From Mycoemilia scoparia (taxonomy: Eukaryota > Kickxellomycota > Kickxellomycetes > Kickxellales > Kickxellaceae), in assembly GCA_027575805.1 (NCBI GenBank), contig JANBPU010000127.1, forward strand, positions 1-45,625: 45,625 nucleotides of DNA, in the 5' to 3' direction. The position numbers were made by a program, and so were the translations under genes. Below are positions 11,501-21,614 of this stretch, in pieces. The number at the start of each line of letters is the position of its first letter. The first letter of the stretch is position 1. Under the pieces are notes generated by a model that was not told the DNA's origin, made no database searches, and worked only from the letters and a program-made list of their open reading frames with translations.

Positions 11501-12056
11501 GACCATTGGCGACCGTTTCGGTGGTGCCCTTGATGGAGCTGCCGAGCAGTTTGGTGGAGCCTATGATCAAGGCTTGACCCCTCGTGAATTCGTCAACTCA
11601 ATGCGCAAGCGCAGCAAGCTTATCTTGGGTATTGGCCACAAGATCAAGTCTCGTACCAACCCCGATCTCCGTGTTGAGATAATCACCGAGTATGCTCGCA
11701 AGCACTTCCCTGCCACGCCCATTCTTGACTATGCTCGTGCTGTTGAGACCATCACCACTGCCAAGAAGGATAACCTTATTTTGAATGTTGATGGTGCTAT
11801 TGGTGTCCTCTTTGTTGATCTTCTTCGTTACTCTGGTGCTTTCTCCCGCGAGGAAGCTGACGAGTACAGCCGTATTGGTACTCTCAACGGTCTGTTTGTC
11901 TTGGGTCGTAGCATTGGTTTCATTGGTCACTACCTCGATCAGCGCAGACTTAAGCAGGGTCTTTACCGTCATCCTTGGGATGATATCTCTTACCTTTCTA
12001 ACCCTAACCAGTCTGAACGTGTGTCTGTTGGTGCTAGCAAGATCATTACCAAATAA
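8508..12056 (+). CDS. ACLY: ATP-citrate lyase (single-chain, fused form)
   Basis: Cleaves citrate with CoA and ATP to acetyl-CoA and oxaloacetate in the cytosol, supplying carbon for lipids and histone acetylation. It is intronless with 1182 codons; the ATG follows ACAAC and no upstream in-frame ATG fits. Order of parts: ATP-grasp/CoA-ligase beta-like region (residues 1 to about 250, with [12 protein letters not shown]), citrate-binding region (about 310-480, with GEYSGAPS), CoA-binding and ligase alpha-like region (about 560-890) with the phosphohistidine in FGHAGA (His829), then a citrate-synthase-like domain (about 915-1182) with His977 in SGAHNT and Asp1095 in NVDG. It is roughly 80 residues longer than the human enzyme (about 1100). 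The excess lies in Ala/Ser/Gly-rich linkers near 275-295 and 500-555. Codons mostly end in C, suggesting high expression. Confidence 0.97.
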   Translation: MSAKAIREFDGKHILAYHLGQAPSLQSSAAIPIGQKFVQPSTRLVQLNFEDPATTIDQVLNNAERLHPWLTNGSTKLVAKPDQLIKRRGKSGLLLLNADWSAVKQWVTERAGKEINVSGVAGVLKNFIVEPFVPHPSDVEYYVCIQSNREGDEILFTHEGGVDVGDVDAKATRLAVPVETPLPAPEDIAKALLGEIKDAQQREALCSFIERLYAVYVDLHFTYLEINPLVVLPAQEEGQPPSVIYLDLAAKLDQTAEFEAGPKWAIARSNKALYGHSSADPAGASADAAGASSQVDLGPPMEFPAPFGRELTKEEAYVQDLDSKTGASLKLTVLNKDGRIWTMVAGGGASVVYSDAIAALGYAHELANYGEYSGAPSENQTYEYAKTILDLMTRSHHPGGKVLIIGGGIANFTNVATTFKGIIRALREFRGLLIERKVRIFVRRAGPNWQEGLRAMRELGETLGVEIRVFGPETHVTAIVPLALGKNTSISASEGFKDTGALHQIPDTSATGTPAAMDIDSGSNAGTSARTPVPPTKSTLVAAPSSGSAADATSAPWYSPFTNNTRAIVFGMQPRAVQGMLDFDFICKRKTPSVACMVYPFGGNHVQKFYWGTNETLLPVFSSLKDAIQRFPEVDTVVNFASCRSVYESTTEMLSYSDQIRTIAIIAEGVPERRARQLLHTAQKKSVLIIGPATVGGIKPGCFKIGNTGGMMDNIASSKLYRPGSVAYVSKSGGMSNELNNIIARATDGVYEGVAIGGDRYPGSTFLDHILRYEADPGCKMIMLLGEVGGVEECRVAEAVRNGKITKPVVAWCIGTCANMFQTEVQFGHAGALANSDLETAVAKNNLMRSAGIVVPETFEELPAVLNREYTKLVAKGVIVPAAEPEPPKIPIDYAWAQELGLIRKPASFVSTICDDRGQELLYAGMRISDVFKEEIGIGGVVSLLWFKRRLPEYACRFIEMVLMLTADHGPAVSGAHNTIVTARAGKDLISSLCSGLLTIGDRFGGALDGAAEQFGGAYDQGLTPREFVNSMRKRSKLILGIGHKIKSRTNPDLRVEIITEYARKHFPATPILDYARAVETITTAKKDNLILNVDGAIGVLFVDLLRYSGAFSREEADEYSRIGTLNGLFVLGRSIGFIGHYLDQRRLKQGLYRHPWDDISYLSNPNQSERVSVGASKIITK

Positions 12057-12818
12057 TCCAATGAATTCTAAATTGTGGCATATCTTACACATACACCATA
12101 CCATCAGTCTTGCTATTGGAAAACTTTGATGCTAAACTCTTCTCTATAACTAACTATTCAACGCTACTACACTGACTGATAAAATGTTCTTTTTTTACTA
12201 GCTTTATATCATAAACTCAATTTGTCTTGTCTGTCTGTCTGTCTATTTCATTTTTATTGTTCTATCATTTACAAAACTTTTTGTTATACCATAAAAACAA
12301 ATGTTATTAACCACAAAATCTGCGCTGCGCTTACCTTTGGTAAGTTGTTGATATCTGAGAAACATGAGAATGTACTTTTTTTTTAATCATAGCCGTGTTT
12401 CTAAAACAAAGGCACGCTGTCAACATATAATATGAAAGACGATGCCATACAATATGCTTTACATGCTTCTTACATACACTGTTTGATGCAAGAAAGCCAG
12501 CATGTGTTTATATTGGGTGATATGGGCAAATGTGGAGGGGGGGGGGTTAGGCCTTTTGTGATTGAAGATACTTGCCCTCTTTAAAGGAATAACTATAGGG
12601 CCATATTTGGTAGCATGCACACCCAGCACAACCTTAAGCCAGTGGAGCTGAATGTTATATCAAGCAAATATAGATATTATCCCGAATTCTAATACGAACG
12701 GTAACTAAAGTTTGGCCAGAGGATGTTGGTTGCAATGGGAAATAGCTTGCTATTTGTTTATTTATTACATCAGAAAAGTTGGTCGATTTAGAGATAAAAT
12801 ACAAAAGAATAATGTGAG
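12057..12818. other. Convergent 3' spacer
   Basis: Lies between the 3' ends of the lyase (+) and the glycosyltransferase (-). It contains a short (TGTC)n run near 12230, a G run near 12537-12546 and a T run near 12376. No gene or RNA was recognised. Confidence 0.5.
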
Positions 12819-13811
12819 TTATAATCCGAAAGCTTGGACTTCAAAAGCATTGTATATATGTCCAAACCTCTTTACAAAATCCAAAACTGAATTGGCAGGT
12901 TTATCTAAAAATCCATTTCCCAAATCCGGAATCGGAGTCAGATCGCGGCGCTGAGTAGCCGGAGTTGGGTAATACGAGTATGAAAGAATCTTGCCACGAT
13001 AAATGGCCATAGAGACTTCAAAATCAATGGCACTGGTGATTCTTTTTGACAACAAATCGACAAGCACTTGGGCCCCATGTCTAGTAAGCAAGTACCCGTG
13101 GTCGCACAGCGGTCTCTTTGAATGGAAAAGGTACGGAACATCCGGAGCAAGTGGAGGCCGCTCATCCTCTACCTCGCCGCAATGGCCAAAATATATCTTA
13201 TCCCAGACCAGCTCAGTCGAGTTTGTAGTTTCTCTGTTAATCTTGGAGGCAACATCGAGGCCTTTCTTTATCCAAGACATGATGTTGCCCTGAAAATCAA
13301 CATCGTCTTCGAGAACCATGGCAGTTTCGTGGCCTTTTTGTATAATGTCCCGCCAGACCCGCAAGTGAGATTGCCAACAACCAATGACTCCAGAATGGTA
13401 GGCATCCAGGTAGTGCTGGGGAAGCCCGAATTTGTATTTTTCTCGCTCCATGTCTACTCCCCGAGCGTATTGTACATCGATGCCAAGATGGTCAAATATG
13501 CTTTGCATTCGGCCTCGTCGATCGGTCCGGTCGAAGGTGCTTATTACGTAGATATTGTCGACGAACATTGTGTCGGACTTGAATTTCCAATTAGATGGGC
13601 GTTTTGGTTTATAAAAGTAGGAGCCGTCTGGTCCTGATCTATGGTGACTATAGATGCCGCTGTCGTGGGCGCTTTTGTAGAACCGGAGTAATGATGCTGA
13701 CACTAGGATGCCAGCAACTATTATACACCACTTTGAATTGAGCCACCTTTTGGTTTTGCTGAGTCCAATGGTGGGAACATAGTATGTAGCGTATTTGGTG
13801 CCTGTTGGCAT
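12819..13811 (-). CDS. Glycosyltransferase family 25-like, type II membrane protein
   Basis: 330 residues, single exon. A short basic cytosolic tail is followed by one hydrophobic segment (about 28-44, CIIVAGILVSASLL), which gives the type II topology of a Golgi glycosyltransferase. The lumenal part has the GT25 signatures: NIYVISTFDRTDRRGRM (about 86-102), GVIGCWQSHLRVW (141-153), the acidic metal/nucleotide-sugar motif LEDDVDF (about 167-173) and CDHGYLLTRHGAQVL. GT25 includes bacterial LPS galactosyltransferases and collagen galactosyltransferases. The acceptor in this fungus cannot be told from sequence. It is convergent with ATP-citrate lyase. Confidence 0.82.
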   Translation of the reverse strand: MPTGTKYATYYVPTIGLSKTKRWLNSKWCIIVAGILVSASLLRFYKSAHDSGIYSHHRSGPDGSYFYKPKRPSNWKFKSDTMFVDNIYVISTFDRTDRRGRMQSIFDHLGIDVQYARGVDMEREKYKFGLPQHYLDAYHSGVIGCWQSHLRVWRDIIQKGHETAMVLEDDVDFQGNIMSWIKKGLDVASKINRETTNSTELVWDKIYFGHCGEVEDERPPLAPDVPYLFHSKRPLCDHGYLLTRHGAQVLVDLLSKRITSAIDFEVSMAIYRGKILSYSYYPTPATQRRDLTPIPDLGNGFLDKPANSVLDFVKRFGHIYNAFEVQAFGL

Positions 13812-14522
13812 TATCAGTCGTTTATTTGACTATGTCTTCTTTGGAGACCTGGTGAATTGTAGGAAAATAGGTATGGATGGCAAAATAATGTATAGAGCAA
13901 TTGGGAATAGAATAGACGATAAAAAAGGTGTTGATGAATCCAAACTCCCTTTCACATCACCGTAAACTTATTCTACAGACTAGGATAACATAACACCGGC
14001 CCTTAAATAACAATATATATCTATAATGCCCAGAACTTTGGCTGGAGGACCTTATACCGCCAAAGTTATTTATGATAAGTATCAAGCTCACAACAGAAAT
14101 AACAAGGATTGCATGCTCTCCATTGTCAGGGTTCACAGCATCAGATCAGGGGCTTCTAACTGGTTACCATTGGAATGTTTTACCATGGCCAACACGGCTA
14201 AGTTTATGGGTCAACTTCCCTTCTCAGTAAGATACGAAAACTTGCCCACATGGTATTGAAACATTTGGATCTGGCGTTTAACACAGGATGGAGTTGATCT
14301 TGCCAAACATAATATCAAGCCTTTGGGAAAATACACACACACAGCAACCCATAAAATATCTCACAGACTACTGATGGCGACCACCAGAACTGAAACCAAG
14401 CCTACGAGATTGTGTAAGTATTACTGACAGAACAAAATTGCCTTGTATTAAAACTGGCCCTCTACATACATACACAACCACATTGCAGACCTCAAATAGT
14501 TCATTTTCTATTATAGTATTAC
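13812..14522. other. Divergent spacer between glycosyltransferase and UreF
   Basis: A 77-codon open frame at 14026-14259 starts with ATG but shows no motif I recognise and is probably chance. At 14373 another ATG (MATTRTETKPTRL) runs into a good donor (TTGTGTAAGT), and an acceptor TATTATAG sits at 14510-14517. No splice I tried joins it in frame to UreF, so if the intron is real it may be in the 5' UTR. Confidence 0.35.
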
Positions 14523-15446
14523 ATGGATCGAGAGTCTTGGTTACTATGGCAGCTTGCCGATTCCCAACTCCCGACTGGCGGCTTCGTGGCATCCGGCGGT
14601 CTTGAAGCTGGTGTTCAGGGCGGATTTATTTCAGACACTCAATTCAACAAGCACAACACCAAACAAAATGGCGCGGAGAATAGTAGTAGATACACTTTGA
14701 TGGAGTTTATTCTAAGCAGCACATATAACCAAGCCCGGTTTTCACTTCCATTTGCATCCACAGTCCATAACGCACTTTCTTCCCAACACAAAGTCTTGGC
14801 CACGGCCTGCGAAGATGATCCTGGCCAAGATCTTGATGGCCTAGCCAAAGAGATGTGTGACAAAATCGCCAAGCTTGACAACACGCACAACGCAATGCTG
14901 GCCTCGAATGCAGTAGCCAAGCGGGCATCGCTCGCCCAAGGAATGGGCTTTCTGGGCCTTTTCAATCGGAGCTATGCAGCAGCAAACATATTTGACCACC
15001 ACCACCACCACAACACCAACTCGACCTCTCCCAGTGCGAGCCAGAAATGGCAAGCTCTGGTTAAATCGATTGGCAAAGAACTCCAGCGGATGGCCCGCTT
15101 AGGCGAGATCAGAGGCCACTGGCCCATTGTGTTCGGATTTGTCTGCGCTGCCCTCGAGATCCCACTTGCCCGAATGCAGCAGCTCTTTTTGTTCCAGTAC
15201 GTCCGCCAAATATTCTCGGCGGCTGTTCGTCTCAACCTGGTGGGTCCGCTGAGAGCCCAAACCCTCCAGTGCGAATTCTATCCCAGTATGGACCGGATCT
15301 TGTCGGAGACTCGTGACATTTTGCCAAAAAGCACTGATAACGAGGAGGAGGATTTATTTGATATCGGTGTGGTTTATACCGATCCTTTGCTTGAGCTTTA
15401 TCAAGGCATGCATGATAGGCTTTATTCACGCCTGTTTAATAGCTAG
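14523..15446 (+). CDS. ureF: Urease accessory protein UreF
   Basis: UreF works with UreG and UreD/H to load nickel into apo-urease in the cytosol, and regulates the UreG GTPase. 307 residues, single exon. The N-terminus WLLWQLADSQLPTGGFVASG (about 5-24) is the hallmark UreF start, so the ATG at 14523 is well placed. Further conserved blocks are the all-helical regions around LASNAVAKRASLAQGMGFL (about 124-142), GHWPIVFGFVCAALEIPL and QYVRQIFSAAVRLNLVGPL. A loop of five His (about residues 160-164, DHHHHH) is an insertion not typical of the family and could bind metal, though that is inference. No other urease gene lies in the window. Confidence 0.93.
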   Translation: MDRESWLLWQLADSQLPTGGFVASGGLEAGVQGGFISDTQFNKHNTKQNGAENSSRYTLMEFILSSTYNQARFSLPFASTVHNALSSQHKVLATACEDDPGQDLDGLAKEMCDKIAKLDNTHNAMLASNAVAKRASLAQGMGFLGLFNRSYAAANIFDHHHHHNTNSTSPSASQKWQALVKSIGKELQRMARLGEIRGHWPIVFGFVCAALEIPLARMQQLFLFQYVRQIFSAAVRLNLVGPLRAQTLQCEFYPSMDRILSETRDILPKSTDNEEEDLFDIGVVYTDPLLELYQGMHDRLYSRLFNS

Positions 15447-15763
15447 TAGTGGCTTTTATGTTAGGTATTAGCAGCAGCAGCATCTTTGTTATGATATTAA
15501 TCTGTGTTCTAATAATAATAACAACAGCAGCAACTAGGGTGACTATTATTATTATTATTCTTATTATTAATACCAAGCTGGCGGACTTGTTTGTGGCTGT
15601 CAATGGATAAACTATTTATCACAATGAGCGCGGTGTATAGTACTGTACTTTATATATGCCAACAAATATATCATCTCACAAGACATTTATGGGTTGCACT
15701 AGAAGGAGAATAATGATTTTATTTAGATTGTAAGAGAAGAACAACACACTGCTAATGGAACAT
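15447..15763. other. Convergent 3' spacer with trinucleotide runs
   Basis: Lies between the ends of UreF (+) and RPS3 (-). It holds GCA and AAT/ATT runs (about 15469-15482, 15508-15527, 15545-15570). No gene seen. Confidence 0.5.
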
Positions 15764-17299
15764 TTAGAAGGCCTGAGTGGCTTCGGCAGCAGGCTGCTGT
15801 TGCTCAACGGGCTGCTGGGCGGCGGCAACTTCCTCAGGAGACTTCTTGTCCTCGGACATGGGGGCGGTGATAGGAGCCTCTTCCTTGGGGTCGTTGATCT
15901 TGACCATGTCGGGAAGAGGAGTCTTGGGGCCAACGCGGCCACTGGGATCCCAGTCGCGCATGATCTTAACCTTGATACCCAAAACACCCTGCTTCATCTC
16001 AACGTGGCGGACAGCCTGGTCGATGAAGATCTCGGCGGGGTGGCCGGAGTGGACCATGAAACCGTCAGAGAACTTCATGGCCTTGGCACGAGCAGCGCGG
16101 AGCTTACCAGAGACAATGACTTCGCAACCCTTGGCTCCAGACTCCATGACGTAGCGGAGAACGGAGTAAGCGGCACGGCGGACAGCCAAACCCTCAAGGA
16201 GCTTGAACTTGACAGACTCGCACTGAGCAACAGCGCTGAGACCACGAGCAGCGATCTTTTCAGCATAGAGCTCAACGGTGCCCTCGGGGAAACCGAAACG
16301 CTTCTGGACAATGTAGGTCAACTCGCGGATGCGGCGGCCCTTCTCACCGAGAACGTCCTGGGTGCGGGTGGCGCGAATGATAATTTCAGTGCGAGCGGGG
16401 GTGACGCGGATCTCGCAGCCAGAGTAGCCCTCAGAGGCGAGGAGGCGCTGGAAGAACTCGTTGAGTTCAGCGTGGAAAATACCGTCAGCTACAAACTATC
16501 GTGTACACAATATTGAACAATTTATGCATTTTGTTAAATATTTTGCCAACAGAATTTGTTCAAATAGGACAATAGTGTTGATTGCCACATATAGTGTGGG
16601 TATGTGTTTAGGTGTATGGACAAAGGGCTGACCGGCTGGTCGCGGCATTATATTGGAATCCGAACTAATTTGTATGATGGAAGGAAGGAATTGGTGGTTG
16701 CTAATTGCGATTATGGACATACGCACACACACACTCATACAGACACATTTGGCCGGAGAATTGGAATATATCAGAAATTGGTTGCGTGCATTATAGAGGC
16801 ACAAAGATTATGCATACATTCAAGCCAAAATGACAAGAAATATGCAAACCTCGTGCCTCTATTCAAACAAGAGGTGTCAGAATAAAGCAAAAATATCATC
16901 ATTTTCCAATTCTCTATAAGCCGGCTAATGTATTGAATGTGAATGTCGTCGCCAAAGATCAATTACTACCACAATGCCATGTACATTTATACACCTTCGG
17001 AATCATGATGGTGAAAATAGGAGGAGATATATATATGCTTGACAAAAATATCCCGCCCATCCATCAATAGCAGATGTATACCCGGACTCAATTCTTATAC
17101 CCTACAGCAGCGGATGGCAGACGTCGCATCCACCACTCCAGTTGTTTTCGATGTCGCATCCAAACATGTATCTTGCGAATCCATCATCATATTTATATAC
17201 ACCAGGTTCGACGGATGCAGCACAATGTCTTTGCAAGCCCAACACACACTTATACGCATGGATGCTACATACCTTTTTCTTCTTGGCAATTTGAGACAT
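15764..17299 (-). CDS. RPS3: 40S ribosomal protein S3 (uS3), two exons
   Basis: Component of the 40S head at the mRNA entry channel. Exon 1 is 17273-17299 (27 nt, MSQIAKKKK). A 777-nt intron (16496-17272, donor GTATGT, acceptor GATAG) follows, then exon 2 is 15764-16495. The join reads [24 protein letters not shown], exactly the expected RPS3 N-terminus, giving 252 residues (human 243). The KH type II motif is seen in [20 protein letters not shown] (about 58-77), and the conserved C-terminal block in [18 protein letters not shown] sequence (here [14 protein letters not shown]). The tail is Glu/Gln/Ala-rich. Codons strongly favour C/G endings, as in ATP-citrate lyase, consistent with high expression. 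The intron hosts a snoRNA. Confidence 0.97.
16756..16914 (-). ncRNA. Box C/D snoRNA inside the RPS3 intron
   Basis: Read on the RPS3 strand, an 11-bp perfect terminal stem (GAGAATTGGAA at 16914-16904 with TTCCAATTCTC at 16766-16756) brackets a C box ATGATGA (16902-16896) and a D box CTGA (16774-16771). A possible D' CTGA lies at 16880-16877, 15 nt after the C box. Between D' and D a hairpin can form (TAGAGGCAC with GTGCCTCTA, and TGCATA with TATGCA). The 159-nt length, internal hairpin and RPS3 host recall vertebrate U15 (SNORD15), which also lives in RPS3 introns. However, the sequence before the D box (ACGCAACCAATTT) does not match the U15 guide I remember, so the target is unassigned. Confidence 0.8.
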
Positions 17300-18160
17300 G
17301 GTGAAAAGATGCCCGTTTCCTTCTGAGTCGAGATTGAGGACTTTATTTGGCACAAAAGAGAGAGTTCTTCTTTGGGACTGGCATCCAGGTGCTTTTGGAT
17401 GCTGCTGGCGTTGCTTCAATCTTCATGTCTCTCAGTCCTGTATTCAATATTGGCCTATACATAGTACGATTTGTCTCATACATATTAGTCGGATTAGCGT
17501 GGAAAGGAGTAGATCAAGATGGATCAGATCAGGAGCAAACTTCAGCCCTAATTCACCCCTCAATAATCAAAAAGGCGCTTGAAAGCACTGCTCTGTTGTT
17601 ATTATTAGTAGAATAGCTAACAACACGCGTTGCCCTGTGTATGCTATTTGATTGGTTTTGAAAACCAAACATATCCTCCAGGATAAAATAGGCTCCATAC
17701 ACGAGTTGAAGGAACGCGACTGTATGCGTGTGTATCCTAGCTCAAATACTATTTACCCTTCTTTACATTTATTTTATTTTGCTTCTATCTACCTGTTGTT
17801 TCAACAATTTGTTGTTCAATAACATTTGTATCTGCTTCTTTACAACCTTCAATACACATACTTGGGACACTGCATTTCTTATTGACAGAATTCACGCTTG
17901 GCTCTAGCAATCGCCTTAAATTAATATTCTACTTACGAATATTCAAATTGAAATTATTAAACGCTAGGTTGCTTGGTATATTTACACACACACATATATA
18001 TATATATCTACAATCGGAATAGTTTGACCCAAAAAGGTACATTTACTCGTAATAAGCACAAGACGGCTAAACAGAAGCAGCAGCAACAGTAGTAGTGGTA
18101 GTAGTACTAGTAGCATATAAACACTGGAGAGGTTTTAGTTAGTAGTAGGTTGACTTTTCA
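17300..18160. promoter_or_regulatory. Divergent upstream region of RPS3 and the coiled-coil gene
   Basis: 861 bp between two divergently transcribed starts. It contains a CA/TA microsatellite (about 17985-18008) and CAGCAG/TAGTAG runs at about 18077-18115, close to the plus-strand start. The ORFs here are not convincing. Confidence 0.45.
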
Positions 18161-21100
18161 ATGACCACTACTCCTGCAAATAGCGGGGATCCAGACCCGC
18201 AGCCTGCTCATGAACAACAAGAGCATCAGCAGTTTAGCAGAGAAAATTCTTATGAGGGAGAATATGAATATGAAGAATATGACACAGCAAGTGGGATAAA
18301 GCAACAAGACGTAGGAGAGACAATAACGATAGATTCCGACAGTGATGAAGATAATGGTGACAGCAATTCATTTGTTAATAACCATGGAGAGGGTGAAATT
18401 CCCTATGACCATCGAGACTATTCTTTTTATAATGAGGATGAGGATGGCAGTAATGCCAGCGTAGATGAAAACGTTGAATTTGATAGCGAAGAAGAAGAGG
18501 AGGATGAGGAGGAAGAAGACCTTTCTGATACTCAAAGGGCAAATCTAGACAGAATGGTTGATGGGTTGAAATATATGCAGGTTCGGACTCCAATGCGCAA
18601 TACACCTCAGATCGACGAAGAGATGATCAAAAAGCTAATGGCCGGTTCACAAAATAATAACAATGATAGTAGTGATGATAGCAACAGCAGCAACAATAGT
18701 GATGCTGGCAGCACCAGGAGCACTTATTCAGATGTAAGCTTTGATAACCAGATCGGGGAACAAGGCCCTTTTGAAGGCAATTATGATATCGAATATAGCG
18801 ATAATGACGATGACGATGAGGATGAGGACGAAAAGGCTCGTGCAGAGGCTTGGGCTAAAATGGCAGCTGCCGAAAGTACTCAAAACATCTCATTGACTGG
18901 AATTAACTTTGATGCCTGGATGGCTGCTCATGCTACGCTTGAGAATGGTGAAAATGTTGCCACGAATATGGGCTCGCATGTGGATTTTGAAAACTTTACT
19001 GGATCTCTTGGGTCCTTTACGTCATCGCATTCAATTTTTGGTGGAGAGTCGACGGAGGGTAATCACGCTTCGCTGCCGCAGAGATGGTCACAACAGATAC
19101 GCGACCTTACAAAGGAAGCGCATATGGAAGTGGACCAAAAAGAATTAGATAGTGCCGTAGAAACACTGATTTCTTTCAATAAAGCACAAGAAAAAATGAC
19201 TGATAATATCAACTCTACCAAAGAGCCGCCGCCAATTGCTGAAGCCCCAGCTCAGGAAAATCAAGAACTCCCAAAGGAGCCCGAAGAGCAGCCCCTCAGT
19301 GGCGATGAAATTACAGAAACCAATAATTGTGCTGAAGATCAAGAAGCAGAAGAGGAAGAAGCTGGGACACTAGAACCAAAGAAACCACGGACTCTTGCCG
19401 ATGATGTTGAATCTATAAGGCAAACACTAGACAACGCATCTTCCCTCGTAAGCAAGCTTACAGAAGATATACACATAATTGCTGAGCTTAATAGCGAAGC
19501 GGATCAAGAGATCGAAAAAGAATTATGCGAGGCACTTGATCAGCTCGAGGCCGAATATAGGAGCATCACAGATCTACTCACTGAAAAAATAAATGACCTT
19601 GAGAACATTGTCAAGTTGAAAGACCAAGAGAATGCCGAGTCATCCTCTTTTGCATCTAAACTTAAAGAACAGGTAGATGCATGGAGAGAAAGGGCTACAA
19701 ACAGTGAACGCAGTCTGAAAGAGACGCAGGAAAAGGCCGAATCGCAACTTCGATTGCTTGGAGAACGCATATCTCACATGGCGGAGACACACAGAGCTGA
19801 AATGGACGAAATAAACTCAAGAGTGGACTCAACGCTAGCAAGAAATAAAAGCGAGTATGGTAAAAAGATCGAATTGCTTAATTCCAAGATCCAAGAGCTG
19901 GTGGATGAAAGGGTGCGAATTTTGGATGATCTTGAACATACTCGTGAAGAATACAATGTTGCTGTTCAACAAATTTCATATGCACATGACAACAACCAAA
20001 ATGAAAAGCGTCGCCAAGAACTGGAGATAGAAGTCCAGCGTTACAAGGAAGAGCTGGAGACTTCAAAAAAAGCCATGGACGAAACCAGGGAGCATGAGGG
20101 GCTAATGGTCGAAGAATGTCGCCAGTTCCAGCGCGAAGTTATCGAGCTAAGAGAGGAATGCGCAAGACAAAAAAGCGATTTCGAGACCGTAATGGAAAAG
20201 GAGCGCCAGGAATGGCAAGAGCAAGTAACAGAGCTTCGAAAAGAAAACAGGCGGCTTCGTGAAAGGCTTGAAAGCAGCGAATGCAAGGTTGTTAAGCTCT
20301 CATCGACAAACCATCGTCTAACCCGAAAGCTGACGACCTGCCACTGTCATGTCAACGTATTAAAAGACCAAGTCAGTGCATTGGAGTCAGCAGTCACATT
20401 GGCTTCAAAGCAAGGATCGACAACCAAGAGGGTCAGCGAAGATTATGTGATGGTAAACGGGCTCCAGAGCAAAATTCCACTGCCACCCAACCCAGCAAAG
20501 AATAACAAGCGGCGGCGCATTACAGCCCTTGAAAGTGATGCCATGCCACACCACATTGGATTGCACAGCGACGATTCCGCTGCTGCCTCCAGATCACCAA
20601 CCCTTTCAGATCTCATTACTCCCCGCACAAGCATGGCCACCCTAAACCTCTCCGATTCTACAATAGCGCCTGAAGATGAAATGTATAAGTCTAACCCAGA
20701 AAATGGAAACCCATTGGGTCATGGCGAGGATATGCAATACTTTACCAGGGCCGGCGAACTAGCACAACAAAGACGAGGCCGTACCAACAACATAGTCTCA
20801 GCAGAAAACAGCAATAGTATTCGAGCTTCACCCTACAGATCGTCGTTGTCCCGACAAAAGTCAAAGATGACCCCAAGAACACCAAGGATCGCTATCCCCA
20901 GATATTCGCCACCCCCTCAGTACTCATCTACGACCTCATCAACATCCACACTTGCACCAAGCCAGAGCCGAAGCCCATCATTTGAATTTGTGGCCACACC
21001 TAAATCAGGGGGTTCAAATACCCAAAACTCTAGAACACTGGCTGGCAGCACGCCATCATCGCCATTTACAGAAATCAGCGTGACATCATCTGGAGAACCA

Positions 21101-21265
21101 ATCCAGAGGCCAAGTACATTGCAGCGCTTCACTACACAGATGTCAGGCCTAGCAAAAACCCCAGGCGGGAGCGCTTCTTTGCCCAGGAAAAGTGCAATGA
21201 TAATCACACCAGCGACGAAAAAGCGGCCACTTCTCTCACGGTTTTTGACAAAGCCTGTGGTTTAA
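18161..21265 (+). CDS. Large coiled-coil protein with acidic N-terminus, function unknown
   Basis: 1034 residues, single exon. Residues 1-260 are acidic and low in complexity, with Glu/Asp runs (EEEEDEEEED near 112-121, DDDDEDEDE near 216) and Asn/Ser stretches. Residues from about 411 to about 745 form a long heptad-rich coiled coil (many LE/KE/RE repeats, e.g. ELRKENRRLRERLES). Next comes a basic nuclear-localisation-like KNNKRRRI near 780. The last 250 residues are Ser/Thr/Pro-rich with several S/T-P sites (TPRTPRIAIPRYSPPP) and a basic tail. This architecture suits a cytoskeletal, spindle-pole or nuclear scaffold phosphoprotein, but that is inference; I recognise no family domain. The C-terminal block SLPRKSAMIITPATKKRPLL looks like a possible conserved motif. 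A MITE begins right after the stop. Confidence 0.85.
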   Translation: MTTTPANSGDPDPQPAHEQQEHQQFSRENSYEGEYEYEEYDTASGIKQQDVGETITIDSDSDEDNGDSNSFVNNHGEGEIPYDHRDYSFYNEDEDGSNASVDENVEFDSEEEEEDEEEEDLSDTQRANLDRMVDGLKYMQVRTPMRNTPQIDEEMIKKLMAGSQNNNNDSSDDSNSSNNSDAGSTRSTYSDVSFDNQIGEQGPFEGNYDIEYSDNDDDDEDEDEKARAEAWAKMAAAESTQNISLTGINFDAWMAAHATLENGENVATNMGSHVDFENFTGSLGSFTSSHSIFGGESTEGNHASLPQRWSQQIRDLTKEAHMEVDQKELDSAVETLISFNKAQEKMTDNINSTKEPPPIAEAPAQENQELPKEPEEQPLSGDEITETNNCAEDQEAEEEEAGTLEPKKPRTLADDVESIRQTLDNASSLVSKLTEDIHIIAELNSEADQEIEKELCEALDQLEAEYRSITDLLTEKINDLENIVKLKDQENAESSSFASKLKEQVDAWRERATNSERSLKETQEKAESQLRLLGERISHMAETHRAEMDEINSRVDSTLARNKSEYGKKIELLNSKIQELVDERVRILDDLEHTREEYNVAVQQISYAHDNNQNEKRRQELEIEVQRYKEELETSKKAMDETREHEGLMVEECRQFQREVIELREECARQKSDFETVMEKERQEWQEQVTELRKENRRLRERLESSECKVVKLSSTNHRLTRKLTTCHCHVNVLKDQVSALESAVTLASKQGSTTKRVSEDYVMVNGLQSKIPLPPNPAKNNKRRRITALESDAMPHHIGLHSDDSAAASRSPTLSDLITPRTSMATLNLSDSTIAPEDEMYKSNPENGNPLGHGEDMQYFTRAGELAQQRRGRTNNIVSAENSNSIRASPYRSSLSRQKSKMTPRTPRIAIPRYSPPPQYSSTTSSTSTLAPSQSRSPSFEFVATPKSGGSNTQNSRTLAGSTPSSPFTEISVTSSGEPIQRPSTLQRFTTQMSGLAKTPGGSASLPRKSAMIITPATKKRPLLSRFLTKPVV

Positions 21266-21415
21266 ATATTTGGTCAAAGTTCACAAGGGTCTGGTAAAAT
21301 GGTGGGATCCCAGGAGAGTAATTGCATATAAAATGGCTGGTTATTGGGCCAACATCCGATGAGGACCCAATCTCTGCCAACCATAGATTCGATCACCAGT
21401 TGAATTTTGACACAT
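21266..21415. mobile_element. MITE family B copy directly after a stop codon
   Basis: ATATTTGGTCAAAGTTCACA plus the family core (GGTGGGATCCCAGGAG, ATTGCATATAAAATGGCTGG, GGGCCAACATCCGATGAGG, AACCATAGATTCGATCACCAG). It starts within a base or two of the TAA at 21263-21265, so the element must form the start of the 3' UTR. Confidence 0.75.
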
Positions 21416-21466
21416 TATGTCAAATAATGAGAGAAAACATTGTCTTATTATCATTATAGCTCAACA

Positions 21467-21490
21467 AACACACACACACACACACACACG
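21467..21490. repeat. (CA)n microsatellite
   Basis: About 12 CA units followed by CGCGCGCATATA. Confidence 0.9.
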
Positions 21491-21614
21491 CGCGCATATA
21501 TTACAATCCATGTACACAAGCATAGTTCATAATTTACATTTACTACGAGTTTATATATTTCTGTAATTGCTTAATAGTCAACCATGTACAAGTTTAAATA
21601 TTCAAATAGGTAAG

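Noticed and set aside
14026..14259. 77-codon ORF between the glycosyltransferase and UreF
   Set aside because: It has an ATG and reads cleanly, but no motif, signal or splice context supports a gene.
14373..14522. Extra 5' coding exon for UreF
   Set aside because: The donor GTAAGT and acceptor TATAG are good, but every join to ATG 14523 is out of frame or meets a stop, and UreF homology already begins at 14523.
15755..16516. 253-codon plus-strand open frame
   Set aside because: Antisense of RPS3 exon 2; the minus-strand reading gives a complete ribosomal protein.
17163..17210. Second C-box-like ATGATGA in the RPS3 intron
   Set aside because: There is no CTGA at a suitable distance and no terminal stem.
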